From the NCBI RefSeq assembly GCF_910585425.1, contig NZ_CAJUCP010000068.1, forward strand, positions 1 to 30,026: DNA of 30,026 nucleotides. Direction: 5' to 3'. Positions 6,217 through 12,477 of the stretch are shown here, piece by piece. The position numbers were made by a program, and so were the translations under genes. Below the pieces are notes generated by a model that searched no databases, was not told the DNA's origin, and saw only the letters and a program-made list of their open reading frames with translations. This DNA is from an uncultured Acetatifactor sp. Its GTDB lineage: Bacteria; Bacillota; Clostridia; Lachnospirales; Lachnospiraceae. How positions within the stretch are numbered: position 1 is the stretch's first letter; each line of letters begins with the position of its first letter.

Positions 6217-9200
6217 CTAATCCGGCGCGTAGAGCTGTTCCAGTTTTTTGAGATATCTGTAGCGTTCCCTCGACTGGGCCTGGGCCTTTTGGAAGAGCGC
6301 TTTGGCCTGTTCGGGATCGTAGCGGCGCAGGGCGTCATAGCGGATCTCCCCGTTCAGGAATTCCTCGTAATCGAGGGAGGGCTCGCCGCTGTCCAGCGTG
6401 AAAGGATTCCTGCCCTGCTCCCGCAGCCCGGGGTTGAACCGGAACAGGTGGAAATATCCGGCGTCCACGGCCTTTTTCGCCTCATGGGGCGTGGAGCCTA
6501 AGCCCGCCCGGATGCCGTGGGAGATGCAGGTGGCGTAGGCGACGATCAGGGAGGGGCCCGGGTAGGCCGCCGCCTCCGTGAAGGCCCGGAGAGTCTGGCC
6601 AAAGTCGGCTCCCAGGGCAATCTGGGCCACATACACGTTGCCGTAGGTCATGGCCATGGAGGCCAGGTCCTTCTTGCGGGTCTGCTTGCCGCCGGTGATG
6701 AATTTGGCGGTGGAGCCGGTGGGGGTTGCCTTGGAGGCCTGCCCACCGGTGTTGGAGTAGACTTCCGTGTCCAGCACCAGGATATTGATGTTCCTGCCGC
6801 TGGCAAGGACATGGTCCAGGCCGCCAAAGCCGATGTCATAGGCCCAGCCGTCGCCGCCGATGACCCACTGGATGGTGCCGGATTCGGTCGTGGAGGCGGT
6901 TGCCGGGGCCGTGCCTGCCTTGGCGGGGGCTGTGGAGGCGGTTGCCTTGGCGGGATCTGCGGCGCTGCCGTCCTGGCTGCCACGGGGAGCAGAGCGCTTG
7001 GCCAGCACTTCCTGTGCCATCAGCATGCCGTAGCCGAACTCCGCCGCGTCCTCGAAGAGGGAGTTGGACCAGGCGGGGCCCCGTCCCTCCCCGTCAACGG
7101 CATAGGCGCAGGAGGGCGCGGAATTGCCCCAGATGGAGCTGCAGCCCGTGGCGTTGGCGATATACATCCGGGGGCCGAAGAGCTGGGTCAGCAGCTTTAC
7201 ATAGGCGGTCTCCCCGCAGCCTGCGCAGGCCCCGGAGAATTCCATCAGGGGGCGCCTGAACTGGCTGCCCTTCAGGGTGCCGGGGGCAAATTTCTCCAGA
7301 GCCTCCGGGCAGGGCAGCAGGGGCTTGCAGTAGTCGAAGGCCCGCTGGCAGAGGGAGGAATCCTGCTCGGAGAGCCGGGTCACAGGTACCATTTCCAGAG
7401 CCTTTGCGGGCTCTTGGTCCGGGCTCTTGCGCTTCCCGGGGCAGACGGCGGCGCAGGTGCCGCAGCCGGTACAGTCTGCCGGGGAGATGGTGATGGCGAA
7501 GGAATGCCCGTCCAGGCCTGTCATGGGGAGGGTCTTCATGCCCTCCGGCCCGTGGGCCAGGGCCTGGCCGTCCAGGGCCGCAGGGCGGATGACCGCGTGG
7601 GGGCAGACGAAGGAGCAGCGGGTACACTGGATGCAGTTCTCCGGCTTCCACACGGGGATTTCCGTGGCCACGGCCCTTCTCTCATGGGCGCTGCTCCCGG
7701 GAGGCGTATAGCCGTCCGCGTAGGGGAGGAATGCGGATACGGGCAGCTCGTTCCCGCGCTGGTCGGTGACGGGCTGCTGGATGGTCCTGACGAAATCCAT
7801 CATCTCCGGCCGGTCGGAGAGCGGGGCATTGTCCAGGGCGGCCTGGGCAGGGGACGGAGAGGGTGCGCCTTTCTGGGGCCTGCCCTTGGCTGAATCGGAA
7901 GAGCCGTCCATTTTGGAGATGGTGTTGTCTTCAATAGTTTTCCAGCGATTCGGCACGGCAATCTTGCGGACTTCCGCAAATCCCCGCTGGATTGCCTGTC
8001 TGTTCATCTCCAGGATTTTCCCGCCGCTTTTCCCATAGCTTTTCTCCGCGGCCTGGAACATCCATTTCTTTGCGTCCTCCGCGGGCAGGAGGCCGGATAC
8101 GGCGAAAAAGGCGGCCTGGAGGATGGTGCTGATTTTATTGTTCAGGCCGATCTCCTTGCCGATGCCAAGGGCGTCTATGACATAGAGGCGGATGTGGTGG
8201 GCCGCTATATAGGCCTTCATGGCGTCGGGCAGATATGCTTCCAGCTCTGCTGTCAGGGCAGTGTCCGGCCGGTCGGGCGAATCTGTCCCGGCGAGGGCGG
8301 GGGAGTTGCCGGAGGCATTGGTTCCGGTGGCATCGGCCGCGCAGCCGGAGGGCAGGCTCCCGGCGGGGAGGGGTGACGCGTCCGGTTCTGCGGGCCGCTG
8401 CCGGAAACGGAAGTTCAGCAGGAAGGAGCCGCCGTCCTTCAGCTCCTGCACCATGTCATATTTGTGGAGGTACACGGGGTTGTGGCAGGCCACGAAGTGG
8501 GCCCTGTGCACCAGGTAGGCGCTGCGGATGGGGCTTTTCCCGAAGCGCAGATGGGAGATGGTCAGACCTCTGGACTTTTTGGAATCGTACTCAAAATACC
8601 CCTGGGCGGTCATGTCCGTGTGGTTGCCGATAATCTTGATGGCATTCTTGGTGGCGCTGACCGTGCCGTCCCCGCCCAGGCCCCAGAACTTGCAGGAGAC
8701 GATGTCCTGACCCGCGGTGTCGTGGATGGGGGCAACATCCAGGGACAGGTGGGTCACATCGTCCGTGATGCCCACGGTGAAAAAGGGCTTTGTGCGGTTT
8801 TTGAAGACTGCCGCAATCTGGGCCGGGGTGGTGTCCTTGGAGCTTAGGCCGTAGCGGCCGGAGAAGATCTGAACCGGCCCGTGGGCTCCTCGGCCCGCGG
8901 AATACCCAGCACCGCCGGAGGCCTCTGCCCCCAGGCCGGAAGCCGTTGTGGCGCCGGGAGCTGCCGAGCCGGAGTTCGCCGCCGCGCCTGACACCGGAAT
9001 CCCCTGCTGCACCAGCGCCGCCACCACGTCCAGATACAGAGGCTCCCCGGCGGAGCCCGGCTCCCTGGTGCGGTCCAGCACCGTGATCCGGCGCAGGCCC
9101 TTCGGCAGCTTCTCCGCCAGATGGCGGCTGCTGAAGGGGCGGTAGAGATGGACGTTGATCAGGCCGTACCTTTCCTCCGGCACGCTGTCGATATATTCCT

Positions 9201-10128
9201 TTATGGTCTCGCAGATGCTGCCCATGGCGATGATGACATGCTCCGCCTCAGGAGCGCCATAGTAGTCGAACAGGCCGTAGTCCGTGCCCAGCCTTTTATT
9301 GATCTTCTCCAGTTGCCGCTCCACGATTCCGGGCAGGGCCTGATAGTAGGGATTGGAGGCCTCCCTGACCTGGAAGAAGATATCGGGATTCTGTGCGGAA
9401 CCGTACACTTTTCCGTGTGACGGGTGCAGGGAGCGGGCCCGGAACCGGGTCAGGGACTCGGGAAGGGGCAAGTTCTCCTCCGCGCCGGAAGCGCTTCCGC
9501 CATCCAGCAGCATGTCTTTTAAGTCACTGTAGTCCCAGACCTGTATCTTGTGCAGCTCATGGGAGGTGCGGAAGCCGTCGAAGAAGTTCAGGAAGGGAAT
9601 CCGCCCCTCCAGGGCTGCCAGATGGGCCACAGGGGACAGGTCCATGACCTCCTGGACGCTGCTCTCCGAGAAAATGGCCACCCCGGTCTGGCGGCAGGCA
9701 TAGACGTCCGAATGGTCGCCGAAGATGGACAGGGCATGGGTGGCGATGGTCCTGGCGGCCACATGGATCACGCCCGGCAGCAGCTCCCCCGCCATGCGGT
9801 AGAGATTGGGCAGCATGAGCAGAAGACCCTGGGAGGCGGTGAAGGTGGTGGCCAGGGAACCGGCCAGCAGCGCCCCGTGGACGGCGGACGCCGCACCGGC
9901 CTCGGACTGCATCTGGGAGATGACCATGGCCTGTCCGTATATGTTTTTCCGTCCCTGCCCTGCCCACTCGTCCACAAGCTCCGCCATGGGGGAGGAGGGC
10001 GTGATGGGGTAGATGGCCGCCGCCTCGCTGTAGGCGTAGGCCACATGGGCCGCGGCCTGACAGCCGTCCATGGTCTGGAAGGGGCGGGACGGGGTATGGG
10101 TTGTCGTGTTAGATGTCATATTCTGCAT
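6217..10128 (-). CDS. nifJ: Pyruvate:ferredoxin (flavodoxin) oxidoreductase, single-chain
   Basis: A 1303-residue fused PFOR, which decarboxylates pyruvate with CoA to acetyl-CoA and CO2 and passes electrons to ferredoxin. Order: N-terminal domain (YPITPSSPMAE), domain with TPP/CoA contacts (FFDGFRTSHE), catalytic gamma domain (FWGLGGDGTV...GYFEYDSKKS), two 4Fe-4S clusters (CIQCTRCSFVCP and CTGCGTCAAVCP) and the C-terminal TPP domain (CAGCGETAYV, GGDGWAYDIGFGGLDHV, YSNTGGQ). The usual length is near 1175; the excess is explained by three or four Ala/Gly/Ser/Pro-rich inserts. I chose ATG 10128 because GGAGGA lies before it; an upstream in-frame ATG at 10176 lies in a hairpin loop without a site. 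The gene is 124 nt after the SufB-like gene on the same strand. Confidence 0.95.
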   Translation of the reverse strand: MQNMTSNTTTHTPSRPFQTMDGCQAAAHVAYAYSEAAAIYPITPSSPMAELVDEWAGQGRKNIYGQAMVISQMQSEAGAASAVHGALLAGSLATTFTASQGLLLMLPNLYRMAGELLPGVIHVAARTIATHALSIFGDHSDVYACRQTGVAIFSESSVQEVMDLSPVAHLAALEGRIPFLNFFDGFRTSHELHKIQVWDYSDLKDMLLDGGSASGAEENLPLPESLTRFRARSLHPSHGKVYGSAQNPDIFFQVREASNPYYQALPGIVERQLEKINKRLGTDYGLFDYYGAPEAEHVIIAMGSICETIKEYIDSVPEERYGLINVHLYRPFSSRHLAEKLPKGLRRITVLDRTREPGSAGEPLYLDVVAALVQQGIPVSGAAANSGSAAPGATTASGLGAEASGGAGYSAGRGAHGPVQIFSGRYGLSSKDTTPAQIAAVFKNRTKPFFTVGITDDVTHLSLDVAPIHDTAGQDIVSCKFWGLGGDGTVSATKNAIKIIGNHTDMTAQGYFEYDSKKSRGLTISHLRFGKSPIRSAYLVHRAHFVACHNPVYLHKYDMVQELKDGGSFLLNFRFRQRPAEPDASPLPAGSLPSGCAADATGTNASGNSPALAGTDSPDRPDTALTAELEAYLPDAMKAYIAAHHIRLYVIDALGIGKEIGLNNKISTILQAAFFAVSGLLPAEDAKKWMFQAAEKSYGKSGGKILEMNRQAIQRGFAEVRKIAVPNRWKTIEDNTISKMDGSSDSAKGRPQKGAPSPSPAQAALDNAPLSDRPEMMDFVRTIQQPVTDQRGNELPVSAFLPYADGYTPPGSSAHERRAVATEIPVWKPENCIQCTRCSFVCPHAVIRPAALDGQALAHGPEGMKTLPMTGLDGHSFAITISPADCTGCGTCAAVCPGKRKSPDQEPAKALEMVPVTRLSEQDSSLCQRAFDYCKPLLPCPEALEKFAPGTLKGSQFRRPLMEFSGACAGCGETAYVKLLTQLFGPRMYIANATGCSSIWGNSAPSCAYAVDGEGRGPAWSNSLFEDAAEFGYGMLMAQEVLAKRSAPRGSQDGSAADPAKATASTAPAKAGTAPATASTTESGTIQWVIGGDGWAYDIGFGGLDHVLASGRNINILVLDTEVYSNTGGQASKATPTGSTAKFITGGKQTRKKDLASMAMTYGNVYVAQIALGADFGQTLRAFTEAAAYPGPSLIVAYATCISHGIRAGLGSTPHEAKKAVDAGYFHLFRFNPGLREQGRNPFTLDSGEPSLDYEEFLNGEIRYDALRRYDPEQAKALFQKAQAQSRERYRYLKKLEQLYAPD

Positions 10129-10186
10129 AAAAAATCCTCCGGGAATCTGATATAGAAGTTTCGCTGCTACTATCATTTCCCGGAGG
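10129..10186 (-). promoter_or_regulatory. Terminator-like hairpin that sequesters the nifJ ribosome binding site
   Basis: On the minus strand CCTCCGGGAA (10186-10177) pairs perfectly with TTCCCGGAGG (10145-10136) around a 31-nt loop. The 3' arm contains the GGAGG of nifJ and is followed at once by A, six T and then ATG. It could therefore act both as an intrinsic terminator or attenuator and as a lid on the ribosome binding site. Confidence 0.75.
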
Positions 10187-10252
10187 CTTTCCGTTTATGC
10201 TATTTTGCTGGTGCCGGAATCAAAAGAGGAACCGGATGCGGGGCCCCGCGCG

Positions 10253-11170
10253 TTATTTCAGGAATCCGTTCACGATCTGGGCCTCGGCCTCGGCCTCCGT
10301 GAGCCCCAGGGTCATCAGCTTTGTGATCTGATCCCCGGCAATCTTGCCGATGGCGGCCTCATGGATCAGCTCTGCGTCCAGATGGTCCGCGGTGATCTCC
10401 GGCACGGCGCTGATGTGGGCCCTGTCCATGATGATGCCGTCGCATTCGGAGTGGCCCTTGCAGCGGTTGTTGCCGTTGATCTTGGAGTAGAAGACCTGGC
10501 GGGAATCGTCCCTGGCCACGGAGCGGGAGATGATGTTGGCGCTGGAGTCCGCCCCGTCTAAGTCTATCTGGAAGGAGGTCTCGGCGAACTGGCTGCCGTG
10601 AGTCATGAGCTTCTCCGTCACCACGATTCGCGCCCCGTCCGCCAGCCTGGCGCTGGTGAGGCGTTTCGTGGAGTCCACGCCCTTGATCTGGACAGTCTCC
10701 ATCTCCATGAAGCTGTTCTCGCCCACCTCCACCTTGGTCTCGGGATTCATGATGCGTCCGCCTGTGCCGTCGCCGCTGCCGTAGTGCTTCTCCACGTATT
10801 TTACATGGGAGTTCTTTCCTATGTAAAAGCTGTGGAGCCCGTCATGGCGGCTGTCGCTGTCGCCGCTGTTGTGGATGCCGCATCCGGCCACGATGGTCAC
10901 GTCGCAGTCGTCCCCCACGTAGAAGTCGTTGTAGACCATCTCCGTCAATCCGCTCTGGCTTAAGACTACAGGAATGTGGACGCTCTCCTTCTTCGTGCCG
11001 GGCTTGATGATGATGTCGATGCCCTGCCTGTCTTCCTTGGTGACAATGTCGATATGGGCGGTGGTGGAGCGCTCTACGCTTGCGCCGTTGGCCCGGATGT
11101 TGTAGGCTCCGGCGGGCATCTCGTGGAGCCCGGCCACCTGTTCCAACAGGTTTTTCTGTATCTGATCCAT
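10253..11170 (-). CDS. SufB/SufD family Fe-S cluster assembly scaffold protein
   Basis: A 305-residue protein of the SufB/SufD (UPF0051) family, shorter than E. coli SufB (about 495) or SufD (about 420) and equivalent to the beta-helix core. Readable features are the core strands VYNDFYVGDDCDVTIVAGCGIHN, the HxG-like segment SRHDGLHSFYIGKNSHVKYVEKHYG, the GVDSTKRLTSARL region and the conserved EC-type segment GHSECDGIIMDRAHISAVPEI. It works with SufC as a cytoplasmic scaffold that builds Fe-S clusters. The gene follows sufC by 63 nt with GAGGAC before ATG 11170. No sufS, sufU or second sufD is nearby, consistent with a minimal two-gene system. Confidence 0.85.
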   Translation of the reverse strand: MDQIQKNLLEQVAGLHEMPAGAYNIRANGASVERSTTAHIDIVTKEDRQGIDIIIKPGTKKESVHIPVVLSQSGLTEMVYNDFYVGDDCDVTIVAGCGIHNSGDSDSRHDGLHSFYIGKNSHVKYVEKHYGSGDGTGGRIMNPETKVEVGENSFMEMETVQIKGVDSTKRLTSARLADGARIVVTEKLMTHGSQFAETSFQIDLDGADSSANIISRSVARDDSRQVFYSKINGNNRCKGHSECDGIIMDRAHISAVPEITADHLDAELIHEAAIGKIAGDQITKLMTLGLTEAEAEAQIVNGFLK

Positions 11171-11233
11171 GGAATGTCCTCGTTTCTTTTCATGGCCCCT
11201 GATGCGGGCCGGGATGATTGGATTTCATATGCG

Positions 11234-12091
11234 TCACTGCCCGGCGGCAGATTGTCTCTGGTAGAACTTGCACCCTTCCGTACCCTTTAAAAGCTCCGGC
11301 AGGATGTCGCCACGCCGTCCTCTTGCCTGTACGGTGCCTTCCGCCAGCACTACGATTTCGTCTGCAATATTCAGGATGCGCTCCTGGTGGGAGATGATGA
11401 TCAGGGAATTATCGCTCTCCCGGTGCATCTCCTCGAAGACCTGTATCAGGTTGTTGAAGCTCCAGAGGTCTATGCCCGCCTCCGGCTCGTCGAATACCGA
11501 CAGGGGCGTGTTGCGGGCGATGATGGTGGCGATTTCGATGCGCTTGAGTTCGCCGCCGGAGAGGCTGGCATCGATGTCCCGGTTCACATAATCCCTGGCG
11601 CATAGGCCCACCTTGGACAGATAGTCGCAGATGTCGGGGAATTTCACCCTGGAATGCTTATCTTCCAGGGGCTGCCCTTTTTCCCTGGAATGTTTTTCTT
11701 CCCTGGAATGCGCCTCTTCCATGGAATGCCTTGCGGCCAGTTGGATCAGGTCCCGCACCTTGATGCCCTTGAAGCGCACCGGCTGCTGGAAAGCGAAGCT
11801 GATGCCCAGCTTTGCCCGCTGCGTGATGTCCATCCGTGTGATGTCCGTACCGTTGTATATGATCTGGCCTGAGGTGGGCTGTTCGATGCCCATGATCAGC
11901 TTGGCCAGCGTGGACTTGCCGCCGCCGTTGGGGCCTGTGATGGCGATGAAGGCATGGTCTTCAAAAGTCAGGCTGATATCCCGGATGATCTCCCTGGAAT
12001 GCTCTTCTTCCCTGGAATGTCCTTCTTCCATTTCTATGTGTTCACTGGCATCATCCGATACCTGGAAACTGAGATTGCGTAATTCAAGCAT
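11234..12091 (-). CDS. sufC: SufC Fe-S assembly ATPase with two repeat inserts
   Basis: A 285-residue ABC ATPase. Walker A is GPNGGGKST, the Q loop lies in SFAFQQPVRFKGIKV, the signature is LSGGELKR, and the Walker B equivalent is LSVFDEPEAGID followed by the H-loop segment IIISHQER. The AFQQPVRF and FDEPEAGID wording is typical of SufC rather than of transporters. It powers cluster assembly by the SufB-like protein encoded next. SufC is normally near 250 residues. The extra length is two charged inserts built of HSREEx hexapeptides, one after strand 1 (about residues 17-34) and one about residues 116-145 between the Q loop and the signature. ATG 12091 follows AGGAGGAC. Confidence 0.92.
   Translation of the reverse strand: MLELRNLSFQVSDDASEHIEMEEGHSREEEHSREIIRDISLTFEDHAFIAITGPNGGGKSTLAKLIMGIEQPTSGQIIYNGTDITRMDITQRAKLGISFAFQQPVRFKGIKVRDLIQLAARHSMEEAHSREEKHSREKGQPLEDKHSRVKFPDICDYLSKVGLCARDYVNRDIDASLSGGELKRIEIATIIARNTPLSVFDEPEAGIDLWSFNNLIQVFEEMHRESDNSLIIISHQERILNIADEIVVLAEGTVQARGRRGDILPELLKGTEGCKFYQRQSAAGQ
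11645..11728 (-). repeat. 18-bp tandem array (five units) inside sufC, helical-domain insert
   Basis: Starts of a 12-bp core CATTCCAGGGAA on the minus strand recur exactly every 18 bp at plus positions 11645, 11681, 11699 and 11717, with a degenerate unit at 11663 (CAGCCCCTGGAA). Each 18-bp unit is six codons, giving hexapeptides HSMEEA, HSREEK, HSREKG, QPLEDK and a final HSRVK. The frame is kept throughout. Confidence 0.9.
11990..12037 (-). repeat. 18-bp tandem array (two clear units) near the start of sufC
   Basis: Two copies of CATTCCAGGGA(A/G) lie 18 bp apart (plus 11990-12001 and 12008-12019), with a decayed third at 12026-12037. They encode HSREEE and HSRE in the N-terminal part of SufC. 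The unit is the same as in the array at 11645-11728, about 260 bp away. Confidence 0.85.
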
Positions 12092-12110
12092 ATATGTCCT
12101 CCTAATTTAT

Positions 12111-12210
12111 GTTGCGCACCCGTTAACTTTACAGTGCAACCCGACTGCAGACCGCCAGCCAGGCACTTTCCCAGGGACACCACTGTAAATCCTGGCGGTC
12201 TGCAGTATAC
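12111..12210 (-). repeat. Structured repeat element, copy A (sufC leader)
   Basis: This roughly 100-bp segment matches the one at 16440-16541 with 11 differences over 96 aligned bases (my count). It has a perfect 15-bp stem (12144-12158 with 12192-12206, ACTGCAGACCGCCAG and its complement) around a 33-nt loop. A second perfect 9-bp pairing, TTTACAGTG (12128-12136) with CACTGTAAA (12181-12189), interleaves with the stem as in a pseudoknot. On the minus strand it ends about 12 nt before the sufC Shine-Dalgarno. Confidence 0.8.
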
Positions 12211-12306
12211 GTCGCTGCGCGACAGCACTAAAGGGGTAAAGTCCCTTTAGCGCACACCATATGAGAGAAACTTTCATTTGAAAGTGCACTCATGAAAGTT
12301 CCTCTC
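12211..12306 (-). other. Chain of three hairpins in the sufC leader
   Basis: Between the likely promoter and copy A lie GTCGC-tgc-GCGAC (12211-12223), CTAAAGGG with CCCTTTAG (12228-12250) and a 15-bp stem with one mismatch, GAGAGAAACTTTCAT (12263-12277) with ATGAAAGTTCCTCTC (12292-12306). None has a clean T tract on the minus strand. With copy A they fill most of the 386-bp region between glgX and sufC, which has no convincing ORF. Confidence 0.6.
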
Positions 12307-12381
12307 GTGGGCTTTCGTGACCTTACCTGAGCATGTCCTGCCGCCCGCAGACAGCCTGTGTATACAAAGGCTCTGCCTTAC

Positions 12382-12408
12382 AGTATAGCACAGAAATCCG
12401 AAAATCAA
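12382..12408 (-). promoter_or_regulatory. Likely sufC promoter
   Basis: On the minus strand TTGATT (12408-12403) is followed after 15 nt by TATACT (12387-12382), which is preceded by TG in the extended -10 position. The spacing is short. If used, it gives a leader of about 280 nt before sufC. Confidence 0.45.
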
Positions 12409-12439
12409 TACTGGTTATGGAAATTTTATTTTTCCATGG

Positions 12440-12470
12440 AAAACCCCCGGAGGGAATCGGGCTCCGGGGG
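12440..12470 (-). terminator. Rho-independent terminator after glgX
   Basis: On the minus strand CCCCCGGAG (12470-12462) pairs with CTCCGGGGG (12452-12444), with a 9-nt loop, followed by TTTT and an A/T-rich stretch. It lies 7 nt after the glgX stop. Confidence 0.85.
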
Positions 12471-12477
12471 AAAGCTC

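Noticed and set aside
6517..7893. Long open frame on the plus strand opposite the PFOR gene (458 codons)
   Set aside because: Gly/Ala/Arg-rich antisense translation of a GC-rich gene with no domain, and the minus strand is clearly PFOR.
10232..10252. GC palindrome GCGGGGCCCCGC as a terminator of sufB
   Set aside because: No loop and no T tract; a short palindrome is expected by chance in such GC-rich DNA.
11645..12037. CRISPR array
   Set aside because: Units are 18 bp with no unique spacers and remain in the sufC reading frame.
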